A stretch of DNA of 64,000 nt from Trema orientale. Its lineage: Eukaryota; Streptophyta; Magnoliopsida; Rosales; Cannabaceae. The notes under the pieces are model-generated. The model was not told the DNA's origin, did no database searches, and saw only the letters and a list, made by a program, of their open reading frames with translations. The position numbers and the translations under genes were made by a program. Shown piece by piece: positions 21,962 to 34,431 of the stretch; position 1 is the stretch's first letter; each line of letters starts with the position of its first letter. The stretch is taken from NCBI GenBank assembly GCA_002914845.1, contig JXTC01000066.1, forward strand, positions 635,818 through 699,817, read 5' to 3'.

Positions 21962-24900
21962 ATGAGAATCCAAAATAAATTTCTACAACAAAATCATGTC
22001 TTAGTGATTTGGTTTGTGGGTTTGGTTGTTGTTGCCCATGTTTCATTTGGGGTTCAGATTCTTTCTAAGTCAAAACTCGAGAAATGTGAGAAGATTTCTG
22101 ACTCTGATAACTTGAATTGTACAAAGAAGATTGTTCTTAACATGGCTGTTCCAAGTGGTTCGGTAGAACTCTCTCTCTTTTTGGTTTTTTATTTGATAAT
22201 ATTGTTTTAATATTAGGGAGATTTCATTGGATTAAGGACTTTAGATTGTAAATTTTTATTATTTAGTGAAGAAATTGAAGTGGGTCAATTTTATTCAACA
22301 AATTTGAGTTATATATATATATATGTTTTACAGAGTGGGGGAGAGGCATCAATTGTTGCAGAAATAGTAGAAGTAGAAGAGAATTCGACTCAAAAGATGC
22401 AAACTTTGAGAATTCCACCAGTTCTGACGGTTAACAAATCTGCTGCTTATGTCATTTATGACCTTACATACATTCGAGTAAGGCACATATATTGTTGGTA
22501 CCTTAATTTAATTTTCTAAAAAAAAACCCAAATTCATTTGTGTTATCATTTTTTTTTTTTGGTATTTACTGATTTTGCTACATGGATAGTGAAAAAGTAA
22601 ATGTTGTGACTTTTATGTGATTGTTAGTGGATTTAGTGATTGTTAGTGGATTTAGTGCCATAACCTCGGGGAAATTAGGTTGAGAGTCACTTTATGGTTC
22701 GAGTTTTTAACTGGACAGTTTAGTTATTTTGTAGCAGTTTTATTGGTGGATTTCCATTTTGCCCTTATTATCTATATTTTACACTTTTGTCTTATCTAAG
22801 GATGATTTTTTATGCCAAACTATGTGTTTAATAGTTCTCAAAGTGAAACTGTTAGTGGGGTTCCAAGGATTTCATTATTTTCAACTTTTACATACAGTAT
22901 TGGTTGCTTTGTTTTAATAAAGCTTTTACCTTTTTATATTTGGACTTGTAATTGAATCAATGAGTTTGAAATTCAAAAACACTCATTTTTTCAGGACGTG
23001 TCATATAAACCGGAAGAATATTATGTTAAGACACGCAAGTGTGAGCCAGAAGCTAGTGCAAAAGTTGTGAAGATTTGTGAGAGGTAAGCAATCTTTTCAT
23101 CTTTTCCCCCAAATTTTCTTCATCCATTTAAAAACTGCCAGGTATATACTCTTTTGTGGTTAATGAGTGTTTGAGCAGTCTGCCAGGTAGCTTAGTAGAT
23201 GTAACTATTGAGTTGGAAATCTCCTAGCAAATGATATAGAATATAGGCCTCCTAAGACATTCTAAATGAGTAGTTTAATTTAAGTACTTACAAAGCTTTT
23301 CTGGTTTCAAAAACTTTTATCTAAAAAATAAATTTGTTTTTCTTCTAATATGGATGAAGATGTCATTGTTTGCTTGCTAGGCATATCAAGTTATCTATTA
23401 AGCTTCTTTCTTATGTTGTAGATTGAGAGATGAAAATGGTCACATTATGGAGCATACAGAGGTGACAATTTCTCCATATCCTATAAAGTTGTACATATAT
23501 GTATTTTTATGTATTTTTTTCAGTTTGAGAAATCTATTATATTAATATTGTTATTTTGAAGTGTTTGTCTTGTGATTATTTGTTTCTCCTTTCTTCTTTC
23601 CTTTATCTGCAGCCAATCTGTTGTCCTTGTGGACCACAGCGGCGGATGCCTTCGTCGTGTGGAAATGTTTGTAAGTCCTGTTTTTCGATGATTTAGAATT
23701 ATTGAGTTTAGTTACCTGATAGCTCTCACAACTCTGATTATTGAGTCTGAATTTTTTTTCATTAGTTGATAAGTGGATGAAGGGAAAGGCTAATACTGCA
23801 CACTGTGTCCGTTTCCCAGGTGATTGGTATGGTCCTTTCATTACCTTCTTTCTATTGATTACTCTTTTAATAGGGAGATTGATCATCAATCTATGAATAA
23901 TTAGTATAATATACTAGTATGCATGCCTGGAAATCATTGAGAGATTTCCGTACAATTTTCTTCATAGTAATTTGTACTTCGTATGTAATATTTTTCAATT
24001 CTCTTAGGTTCCATGTTTTTAGTATTGGACAGCGATCACTGGGATTCAATATTAAGATCCAGGTGAAGACAGGGTCCAAAATTTCGGTATGTTGGTTCGA
24101 ACATAAAATTTTCCAGATTTACTTATTGGCTTCGACTTATTGCACCTATATTCTGCGAATAAAGTTCCTTTTGTACTTGCTGACAAAGACCATTTTGTTC
24201 TTTTTATTTGTTTTTCTGTACCAGGAAGTATTTGTAGGTCCCGAAAATAGAACAGTAATATCAGATGATAATTTTTTAAGAGTTAATCTGATTGGAGATT
24301 TTGTTGGGTACACAAACATACCATCATTTGAGGACTTCTACCTCGTAATTCCTCGGCAGGTAGGTTACTATTCACCATTATACTCGTAAGAAACACCGTC
24401 ATCTATGGACTTCATATGTTACAATTCATATATAGAGAAAGTGAGAGAATTTTTTGGTTTAATTGACTTATTGACTTTACTATTATAATTATTGTCCGAG
24501 TTGTTTTCTCTTATGTTATTGAAGGGTGGCCCTGGTCAACCTCAGGACATGGGAATGAACTTTTCTATGTGGATGCTGCTTGAGAGGCTCAGATTTACCT
24601 TAGATGGGCTTGAATGTAACAAAATTGGTGTTGGTTATGAGGCTTTTAGTGGTCAGCCAAATTTCTGTTCTTCACCTTTTTTGAGTTGCCTGCATAATCA
24701 GTTGTGGAACTTTTGGGAGGTTAGCATATTAAGTTGGAAAATAAATAGTATCATATTCCGATTTTTTCGTTTAGTGACTTGGTTTGAGATTTTGTAACCT
24801 ATTTTAAGGTACATTTTTCTTTTCTCAAGTTTATGTATAAGAAATGCAGGCATAATATTCTTCCTATATTTAAACTGCAATTGATGTACAAAAGTTTATC

Positions 24901-27522
24901 TAGTCGATCCTGAAACTTGAATGTTACTCACAGGCGGACCAGAATAGAATTAGAAGAAGGCAGTTGCCTCTATATGGCATTGAAGGAAGGTTTGAAAGGA
25001 TAAACCAACATCCAGTTATGTCTCAGAATCTAGACTGACATTCTTTATGATTTTTTTTTCTTTTTCTGGATAATGATTTATTAAATTTATTTATTTATTT
25101 ATTGGCAGAATGAAGGGATTCATTCTTTTTCAATAGGAGTTACTGAAGTTCTGAATTCAAATCTCTTGATAGAACTAAGAGCTGATGATGTAGAATATGT
25201 TTATCAAAGGTTAGTTTTTATATTCGTCCTACTATGGATGACTTATTACAAATATCCGTACTTATTGTGCATATAATCAGATCTTCTTAAATGGATTTGT
25301 ATATCTTTGTTAAATCATTTTCATATACAAAATAACTTAAAGAGTCGAATCCTAAAATAATACTGCATGAACATTTTCTATGTATTTTGGATAGGAGGTC
25401 AACTTGTCATGCTTTTGCTTATCTTACCATTTCTACCAAAGTATCACTACATGAATATTTATTAAGAACTTGATATCTTCTACTTAAAGTAACAATAGTT
25501 TGAAAGAAATGGTAAGAAATATTTATGTAGTGATAGAATTTCAAAATACTTGAATTATTCTATTATGTTTCACTTTATTTGTTGACTCTTTCTTTAGGAG
25601 CCCTGGAAAGATTATAAGCATCAATATACCAACATTTGAAGCCCTTTCTCAATTTGGAGTTGCTACAATCACAACTAAGAATATTGGCAATTTGGAAGCA
25701 TCATATGGCTTAACGGTATTCAAGTTGACTTTTTTATTCTCTCTGTCCTAATTTCTTTTACCAACTACTTAAAAATTTATTATGAAACTGAAGTTTTCTC
25801 ATTTAGGTGTACAGGCCATAGATTAAGGAACTATTACTTGTTTTTATCTTATCAGCACATCATTAATAAAGTATGTAAGTGATTGAAGATCAATATTGTT
25901 GGACGATATGTTTGGAACCAGTAAGCAGTTTTCAATTGCTAAATAGGTTCCATCTTAGAGAGATTTGGCTTTCTGACCATTGAGGTTTAGTATTTCACAT
26001 AAAACCCATGTGAATTAAGTTTGTTCGAGTCTCTTTGAAGATCTCTATTATAACTTTATATGTGGTGATTTAGCTGATATTTTCTATATTGCAGTTTGAT
26101 TGCTCTAGAGATGTTATTCTCATGGAGGTATTCTTTTATATATAAAGATTTAAATCTTATTACCTATTGCAAACTTTCAAAGAAAATGTTTTGATGAAGG
26201 ATACTTTTCTACAGGAACAATTCTTCATCATGAAGCCGAAAGAGGAGACAACCCAATCATTTAAACTCTACCCTTCAACAGACCAAGCCGCAAAATATGT
26301 TTGTGCAGGTAAGACTAAATTAGAGTTCAGAGAGATTGAGAGGTAGCAAGCAGTTAGATTCAACGAGTCTTTATACTAATGCTTTATTAAATGTAGCTAT
26401 ACTGAAGGACTCTGATTATAATGAAGTAGATAGAGCTGAATGCCAATTTGCTACGACTTCCACTGTCCTTGACAATGGATCACAGGTATAATGGTAGCTT
26501 TTAAATTGTTATCTACTCTAATACACATCTTAATTCATCACTAAAAACTTTTAAAACATGTGTTATAAAGGAGACAACAGAACTAATTAAAATATGAGAT
26601 AAGAACATGAGATCAAATATTAAGTGATGCTTGATATTCTTCAAGTTTACATATACGAATGCATGAATCACTTAAAATCATAAATTCGGTGCAGAGTACT
26701 CCCTTTCATCCACCAAAGAATAGCATAAATGGTTTCTTTGACTCCATTGAAACCATCTGGAATGAACTGTGGAAAGGTTTGACGGATTTCATTACTGGAA
26801 AAACTTGTAGGTATTTGTCTTACTGCGAATTACTACATCTACAAGTATTGTCTTTGTGAGCCATAAACAAGGTTGTTCTTTTATCATTCATTATATTTTG
26901 GCCAAGATTTAACATTCATGCTCTTTGGTATGGCAGAAGAAAATGCTATAGTTTTTTTGACTTTAAATGTCACATCCAATATATATGCATGAGTTGGATT
27001 GTGATGTTCGGTCTACTTTTGGCAATTTTTCCAACAGGTAAACCTATTCTTTGTTATCCGAAAATTAAACTTCAAAAGTTTCGGCAAGGATTACACAGTA
27101 ACAATTTCCTTTGAGTTTCAGTGCTAGTATTGCTTTGGCTTTTACACCAGAAGGGACTCTTTGATCAAATTTATGACTGGTGGGAAGATCATTTTTCAGC
27201 TGATAACCGGAGTATTACTGATGCTAGAAGGCACAGAACTCATGTCAACCATCTCCATGTTTATGATAACAAACATCATAAGCACGAATTAAGACATCAC
27301 AAGAATAGAGCTAAACACAAGCAAAGAAGTATTCATAATGATCACAGGCGCAACCATCCTGAGAAGAGAGCCGATTATAATTACTATCTCCGCCATGTAC
27401 ACAAGGAAAAACACAAGCATAGGCATGTTCGGAGTTCAAGTATTATGCAGGATTATGATGACACCATAGGACAACATAAGCAGAGAAAGGACAGAGAGAC
27501 ATATAGAGGATATTTAAGATGA
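21962..27522 (+). CDS. HAP2: HAP2/GCS1 gamete membrane fusogen
   Basis: HAP2 (GENERATIVE CELL SPECIFIC 1) is the conserved sperm-cell surface protein, with a class II fusion fold, needed for fusion with egg and central cell. Eighteen exons read in phase: 21962-22162, 22334-22477, 22995-23083, 23422-23461, 23613-23670, 23766-23826, 24008-24086, 24225-24359, 24525-24719, 24934-25014, 25109-25209, 25598-25715, 26095-26127, 26215-26308, 26397-26485, 26695-26810, 26937-27037 and 27122-27522. They give 711 aa, close to the 705 aa of Arabidopsis. Seen in order: signal peptide (residues 1-30), cysteine-rich ectodomain with CCPCG at 161-165, the HAP2-GCS1 core around 315-380 ([28 protein letters not shown]), one transmembrane segment near 558-586, and a 125-residue cytosolic tail rich in His, Lys and Arg. 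ATG at 21962 is chosen because the signal peptide follows it. All introns are GT-AG and no lesion was seen. The gene appears functional. Confidence 0.96.
25442..25535. repeat. 94-bp hairpin in HAP2 intron 11
   Basis: The arms TATCACTACATGAATATTT (25442-25460) and its near-complement (25517-25535) have one mismatch in 19 bases. The same hairpin occurs at about 1373-1466 in the pseudogene copy, and the duplication boundary falls within its outer arm. It may be a tiny MITE or a structure-prone site. Confidence 0.75.
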
Positions 27523-28603
27523 TCAGATATGAGGACATAAGATCACACACACTATAATTTGCATAACCAAGTGGGAAGACACTAGAGTATTTCGATGCCA
27601 TATTATGATATATCACTCTCAATCTAGAGAAACCATTCCAAGCATCCTCCCCGCTAGTTTCCAAAGGTTTTGAGAAGTGAATTTGAAGACATGAAAGTAT
27701 TTGGCAATAATAGCCCTTTTCTCAGATTCAATTATAGTGGAAAATAGATGTACTATATTATTCATCAATATTCGGATTTCATCATCTTTATTCTTATAAT
27801 AGTATAAATTAATTTTACTATTGTATAATATTCTTGTAACGACAAAGTACTTATTAGAAATATATATTTAACCTCTAATTCTCTCAATTCTCAAATTCTC
27901 AATTATTATACTTTGTATATTTTGATATGGCAACTGTCTAATATTATTTATTCTTTGTATCCCAAGATTAGGATGCATATGTATATATGAACATTTTCAT
28001 GTCTCAATTGTTTTTTCAATAAAGAAGATATATCTAATGCTATATGCCTATAAATATATTTTCTTATAATTACTTAGTGTATTATTGGATATAATATTAA
28101 TGAATTGCCTAAACAATGTATATTGTCAATTAACAAACGGGTCACGCTACAAAACTTGATAAAATATCTAAAAATAGTTTGATTTATGTGACAACATGAT
28201 ACAACTCTTTAGCATTTAATGTATGTTATGATGTTATAATGGTGAAATAATGAGTTAACAACTTAACGTTTCTTGATTGGTAAATCACAACTTTCTACAA
28301 ATAAGTTCCCCAATTGAGAAATATCAATTCATATATTTTGATACCAAATATATAAGAAACCAATTTCGACATGAAGAATCTTATAAACATTCTCTAATTT
28401 TCAGATTTTCAACGAAGAACGGAAACTTTTTTTTTTTCTTTTGATTTTCAATGAGGAACACATACCATTTTCAGATTTAGATTCGAAGAACTCAAAAATC
28501 CAAATATGAATTAAATTAGAAGCCAAATTCAACCTCAACAAACCTTACATTGCACTTGAATCGAAGGAAACCAAGCTAAATCGTTCGCGAATTTAGGTGT
28601 GAA
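25446..28603 (+). repeat. Direct duplication, HAP2 3' half and flank (intact copy)
   Basis: Partner of 1375-4402. It runs from intron 11 through exon 18 and about 1.08 kb of 3' flank, and ends exactly where the LTR copy at 28604 begins. The region 27.89-28.01 kb is present only in this copy. Confidence 0.9.
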
Positions 28604-30165
28604 TGTGATGCCCGAGATTCTCACATGTATAATAAGCCAATAATAAACATGTTTATATTACATAGTAGACATATCAAGTAACTAGTATCAGTTTTATGGT
28701 AAATTGCTCATTCTGATTGTTAAATACTTTCGATCTGTATTATTGTACTAATATTTATTGAAGTGCTCCCATACAGTGTAAAGGCTCAGTACCCTCAGAG
28801 AGAGAGCTTAGTGTGTAAAAAGAACAAAGAATATATTCATGAATAGCAATACTATAAGTACATGCATTAAAATCATGTTTGTTGATAACTTGGTCAAATA
28901 GTAGTTTTTCGGAGCCAAATTCACTGTGCGTTTAACACATCAAATAGCTTTAATTCAATTTTTAGGACTCATATATAGTATTTTATTTGTCGACCCAGGT
29001 AAGCACGAGGTAGCAGTGTACTGAATTGTGTTTAATTACACTAAGCTAGCTTAGATTCAGCTTAATCGTGTAATGTCATTTTTATGCATTCTAATAATTA
29101 GGCATTGATACTATACTTTATTATTTTTCGGAGTCTAATTGACTTATTTTTATTTTTATGATTGGTTATGAGGCTAGGTTCCACTAGATTACAATAAGAT
29201 TGTTCATATAGGATCATAAGTCAAAGTATGACTAGTTTTCACCTTCTAAGCTAGTTTTCACCATTTTGGTCTACATTTGAGTATATAGGAATGGCCAGCA
29301 ACGTGGTGAGTAAGTCAAGAGTGATTTAAAGCTGGATACATAGAAAGTTAGGGTGTGAAATACCAAAAATACCTCTTAGAATTTAAGTTATACCTTTTCT
29401 TAGCTATTAAGTATAATCCACATTCCAAGCTCTTGTACTTGCCATGTTCTCATCATTCTCCTCCTCTTGAAAAGGATTTGTCCTCAAATCAAGTTCATCA
29501 CCTGCAACAAAAGGACTTAAATCAGAAACATTGAAAGTAGCACTGACATTATACTCACCAGGCAAATCAAGCTTATATGCATTGTCGTTGATCCGTTCCA
29601 AGACTTGGAAAGGACCATCTCCTCTAGGTAATAGCTTAGATTTCCTTTGTGTCGAAAACCGCTCCTTACGGATGTGTATATGTGGGAATTGGCTTGTTAA
29701 TTTTTATTGCAAGTCTAAACCATGATTTAAAAGATATGAGAATGTCCTAAAAATAGGGGAGGCGCTGTCCAAATATTTATAAAATAAAATGGTACTATTT
29801 AGAAGCAAATGGATTAGTTTTTATAAAATTTTGTGCCATTTTGGATCATTTTTGTACTAAGGATCTAGCATTTATGTTTTGATGATTTTAATCAGTTTTC
29901 AATGCTAGTCATTAGCTATTATATACCTCATATCACTTATACACTTCGAGTCATATTGTGATTTAGTTTCCTGATTTTGTGAAAGTTGTGATTTTAGTCT
30001 TGTGAATTATTTTCTTTAAGTATTTTACATTGTAGTGATCATTCTAGTAATAAAATTGATATCAAGTCTTCCACACACCTTGCCACAAAGGATACTAACT
30101 CTCTTCACTATCTTTTCTGTCGGATACAAGATAAGTAAAGATTTATTTTAACTGCATCACAAGAT
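28604..30165. mobile_element. LTR family A, truncated copy 1
   Basis: Begins TGTGATGCCCGAG and follows the sequence of the solo LTR at 59759-61914 (in opposite orientation) with blocks such as GTGTAAAGGCTCAGTACCC and GTAAGCACGAGGT. At about 29410-30040 a foreign block replaces the expected LTR interior; LTR similarity resumes at about 30045-30165 and then stops at the inverted-duplication arm. It is an old, rearranged fossil. Confidence 0.75.
29407..30040 (-). mobile_element. Ty3/gypsy chromovirus fragment (integrase C-terminus) inside LTR copy 1
   Basis: The minus strand encodes the tail of a plant chromovirus integrase: a block like [20 protein letters not shown] and then [20 protein letters not shown], which is characteristic of the family. 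No other pol domain lies next to it. The rest of the block up to about 30040 is non-coding and contains AGGGGAGGCGCTGTC, a motif seen near gypsy element ends. It is a broken fossil fragment nested within the LTR copy. Confidence 0.7.
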
Positions 30166-30172
30166 TTATTTA

Positions 30173-31285
30173 TTTAAGTACCTAAGATATCTCTTTGTTG
30201 ATATCGTCTACCTTTTTGGTGTATTCCATTCAAAATTCATTAGAATTCATTCGAATGGGAGAACTTTTGCCCCACTTGAGCCCTGTTGTTTCAATTATTT
30301 AGCAATTTAGTCCCGAGCTTTTTTTCGGCATTCATATCTCTAATTATTAATTTTGTAGTTATCATTTTTTTCAAAATTTTTATGCCAAACATCAATTTAG
30401 GGATTACATGAGATTGTAGAGTAGGAAAAGCAAATAACAATACTTCAATGAATTACACATTTTTCTTAGGCAATTATTATAACAAAAGATCATTTATTTA
30501 AAATATCGTTTTTCTACTTGTGGTACTCTCTAATACTGTTGTCTAAATAATTTTTTAAAAAATTAAAATTCAAAAGCTGGTGAAAAAAGGAAACAATTCA
30601 TTTGTAAATTCAATTCACTAGTACACCCTAGTTTATCTCAAGCTATAGTAACTGATATGGATAAAAAAACAATTATGTTACTACTTCTAAAGCTAAAAGG
30701 ATTTCACATACACATTTTCGACTATTCAAATTTGAGTATAATTTCACTATTTATCTATTAAAATTTCATCTAATTAAGAATTGGTTATTCTAAAAACATT
30801 AAAAACAAAGTATATATAGCTAAGCTGAGTAAGTTTATATATTCTGCCTTTTTGTTTTTGTGTTTTTTTAAATAAAAAACTAATTTTTTAAATGTTAAAA
30901 GTAATATAACTAAGCTTGAAGATTGTATTGATTTTTACTCTTTTTTTTTTTGCCAAACAGTTTCACTATTTTTTATTTTGTTTGTGTGTTTTCCTTCTTA
31001 TTTTTTTTTTCTTTTAAAATTGGTGGATGCGATATTATTAATTGGAATATGAATGGAAAAAAAATATTAGGGATTAAATTGAGAAACTATTAAATAATAC
31101 AAGATCAGTGACATTAAATTTCTCCTATTCATATGAATTCTAACGAAATTTTTAATGAAATATGCTAAAAGAACTGATGATATTGACAAAAAGAAATATT
31201 AGGGACTTAAATGCTAAAAGAAAAAAGATGACAACCAATATACCGAATTCATAAAAGGTTGAAAATGAAATGTGTTGTTTACCCT
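30173..31285. mobile_element. Mutator-like element, second copy
   Basis: Corresponds to 11949-15503 in reverse, without the nested insertion, and so shows the element's original size of about 1.1-1.2 kb. The inner-orientation end (31050-31285, finishing GTTTACCCT) is complete, while the other end has lost its outermost tens of bases at the junction with LTR copy 1. Confidence 0.75.
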
Positions 31286-31482
31286 AAAAAAATAATGCTT
31301 TGCATCCATTTAGAGAATAAATAACTGAGTTCCGAGTAAAAATTATTGTAATGGTATGTTTTTCACGTTAAAAAGAAAAAAAAAATGGTTGTTCTAAATT
31401 CTAATAATGAAGTTTTAGCTTGGCGAAATCTTTTTATTTGTCGCTCAACTTTAACTTAATTTTCAACACCTTTGGCCCTAAG

Positions 31483-32962
31483 ATGAAGCTAGGAAAATTC
31501 TGGATATGGGTAGCAGCCTCCCTCATTTTCAGGCTAGTTCTTATTTATTTCCCCAACAATCTCAACCTTGCTTCCCTCCCCGAAGTCTCCACCCCCCTAT
31601 CACCAGTCTTCGTCGCCATAATCTTACTCTCTGTAGCTTCGAAGCTTGTTTTCATGGCTAGTCGTGACTTTTTGATTCGGTAATTTGGCTTTGTTTTTGT
31701 TTTTGCTTTTACAGTGGCTGAGGGGTACTGGCTGAAGCAAGTATCATTGTCTCCTTATGTAGGTCTAATTATTCTTCTGATTCTGACTTTGTTGATTTAG
31801 ATTTTTCATATTTTGGGATCTAAGAAATTTTGTGTTCTTGTTTGATTTGCAGGATCTATGTACCATGATTCTCCTTTGCTACTCTTTATTCTTGGGCCAC
31901 TCACAGTCAAAAGTTACTACACGAGGTTAAGATGCTTAGTTTTTTTTTCTTTGCTCAGGCTTAAGATTCTTAGTTTGGTATTATGGTTTATGATTTATTT
32001 TATGTTATGCCAAGTTTCGTGATTGGGTCCGAGTTATTGAGTTGACCCAGATGCCAAGTTAAGGAGTTTTGGCATCATGTTGGTTCGAATTTTACATAAA
32101 AATTGTCAATTTTTGATTTTATGGGAACTTTATTTTCACCAAAAAACAGGTCCACGATAAAAGCCATACTTTTGAACTGTAATGAAATGTTGATTCAAAT
32201 TTAAAATCTGTTTATAGCTATTGCAACATTGCACATTGTTTGGTGACTTACTAACGTTTGATTTGGTGGTACAGAATTGAAGGACAACCCAATGATATTT
32301 TATGCAAGTAAGCTTAATCTTTTACCTTTCTTCTTCCAAATTTATTTTGGTGTGCTGGTTTATATCCTACGTTTAGATCTTACTTATTCCCAGCCAATGA
32401 TTTTTGCCACTGACTACACTTTTGCAAATCATGGGTGCTAGAATATTGTGTTTCTGGTTTTGCACAAAAATTTCTGCCTATTTTTGGTATATTATGTGCT
32501 AGCATGAGACCATCTTTGACACATTGTTTATGTACGTTCTCCATGGTAGTCATCTTTGCTCATATTTCTTATCTAACATGTATAACTTTTTGAGTTTGAG
32601 GCTTTTGCTTGGCTTGGCAATACTTTTATCATGTGCATGTGCTTACATGTACTTAACGTTTGTTTAGTTCTTTGCCATGTGAAACCTTCAATCAACAAAA
32701 AAAGGCTGCATGTGCATATTTTTGTTAAATTTGACCTTGTTCCCATTTATAACTTTTACAAAATGAATTTCCTTACTATACTTTCATTTATTACATAGTC
32801 ATGCAGTTGATATCAACTAATGTTTGTATACAATTTGGTATTTGTGATTGCAGATGTTGTGAATGCAATGCTTATTCGTGTTATTGGCTAGAATCTTCAG
32901 ACTTCACATAATCAGCATTTGAAATCACTTGGCCTTGATTCAGTATCAAAAAGTTCTGGTAA
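31483..32962 (+). pseudogene. Truncated PIG-U pseudogene (exons 1-5)
   Basis: An inverted partial copy of PIG-U. The first exon still reads MKLGKFWIWVAASLIFRLVL, but the DNA that encoded the gene's usual start and leader has been deleted. Exon equivalents are at about 31483-31616, 31715-31762, 31855-31915, 32275-32310 and 32838-32962. Decay is plain: extra C residues shift the frame in exon 1, the donors of exons 1 and 3 are lost, the exon-5 acceptor is changed, and exon 5 contains a stop (GGC TAG). Exons 6-14 are absent because an Athila element begins at 32983. Introns are retained, which rules out a retrocopy. Confidence 0.88.
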
Positions 32963-32982
32963 TTACAACATGTAGAGATACT

Positions 32983-34406
32983 TGATAAGTGAATTTTATT
33001 CACTTAATTGGTCTTGATATTTGCTAGGTTTCTTAGTCTTTTATGTTGTTTTCATGGTGTTTTTATTTATATTGTAAGTTTTGTTCATTTTCAAAACTTT
33101 GAAGCTCTTTTAAGGATGTATTAATGGACCATTGGAACCATGAAAGCAAAGCCTTAAGTGCCATGGTGCCATCCCTTAGAGCTATGGTGTTTGGAAGAGG
33201 GAGTTTAGAAGAAAAGGCTAAAAAGAAGAAATCAGAAAAATTTAGGCAGATCTGAGGCGCCGCGGTGCTACTCTTACGGCACGGCGGTGCTATATCAGAA
33301 ACAGACTGGCACCACGGTGCCACTGCCTTGCGATGAACACTCTTCGAACAAGTGCCGTGGTGCTTGTTTTGTGGCACCGTGATGCTCTCAGACTGCTACA
33401 TCAGAAAGTTTATGCCCCTTTCTTACCTTTTTTGATGCCCTAGCCGCCATAGGACTATATAGGATGAATCCCAAGATAGATACTTTTTTAACCTAAAAAA
33501 AGTGGTACAAAAGAGAAATCAAAGGGGATCAAGAAGGAAGAAGGAGGAAGACAACTTTGGAGATTTTCATCAAATCAATAGAGTTCTTTCTTCTCTTTTC
33601 TTTATGATGTCAATAATTTTTGGTTTGTTTTTGTTTATTTCAACTATGAACTAATTTTGTATCTAGAGGACTGATGTAAGCCTTGCTTGCACCTATGTTT
33701 TGATTCCAATGAATTTCCTATGATGTTTCTCGTGATTTGTTTGTGTTATTTTGTTATTGATACATTCAATTAATTTGCCTTTAATTGAATGAATGGGTTT
33801 CTTAAAATTGACACTTAAGAAAGAGATTTCTAGATTTTAGACCAAAGATAACACAACATAGACTCAATAGAGTTTGAAAGAACCTAGAGAGTTTATGAAG
33901 AATCTCTTAATAGAACTTTGAGCTTAATGAATCCTTTTATTCTTTATTTTGAATAGAGATATTGATATTGAGAATTTAGGATAGTATCTATTTAGCACTT
34001 GAGAGAGTGGATAGATACAATCTAGGTTCTAGCTTACAAATTAATAGAATTGAATAGAAATTAAGTGGAATTGAAAGGCATAGGGAATAGCTTGGTGAAA
34101 TCAACTCTCTAGGCTAGTTAACTTTGGTTTCTTCCTTAAGTAGTATCTTGTGGTAATTTAATTTTCATTTAATTCTTATTTACATTTATTTGTTTTCTTT
34201 ATTGTCCCTTTTAATTGAAATAATGTTAGCTTAGATAAAATTAAGTCACAAACACCATAGTAATTTGTATAGGTGGAAATAACAATCCCAGTGGTACGAC
34301 AACCCACTTCTCATTTTATTACTTGTTGCGATATCATTCACTTGCGATTATTCACTTTGTGCACACACTAAATCATACTACATTTTGCACAAAGCAATAT
34401 GCATCA
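32983..34406 (+). repeat. Athila 5' LTR
   Basis: Starts TGATAAGTGAATTTTATTC immediately after DNA belonging to the PIG-U copy and ends GCATCA, a few bases before the primer-binding site; about 1.42 kb. The right half aligns loosely with the LTR piece at 55200-55742, which marks the second element as a relative. Confidence 0.8.
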
Positions 34407-34413
34407 AAGTTTT

Positions 34414-34431
34414 TAGCATCGTTGCTGGGGA
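34414..34431 (+). other. Primer-binding site of the Athila element
   Basis: TAGCATCGTTGCTGGGGA is a variant of TGGCGCCGTTGCCGGGGA, the tRNA-Asp-type primer site known from Athila elements; the unchanged form occurs at 55749-55766. Confidence 0.75.

Larger units (their letters stand above)
30173..32982. repeat. Right arm of the inverted duplication
   Basis: Reverse-complement partner of 10182-15433, holding the Mutator-like element copy and the 5' half of PIG-U. It ends at the Athila LTR border at 32983. Differences from the left arm are scattered substitutions and short indels, plus absence of the 2.4-kb nested insertion. Confidence 0.9.

Noticed and set aside
26659-26859. 66-codon frame starting [10 protein letters not shown], seen in both HAP2 copies
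   Set aside because: It is HAP2 exon 16 read with flanking intron bases. The true exon is 26695-26810.
28604-29410. Considered as HAP2 3' regulatory DNA
   Set aside because: It starts with an LTR border and recurs at two other places in the window, so it is transposon DNA.
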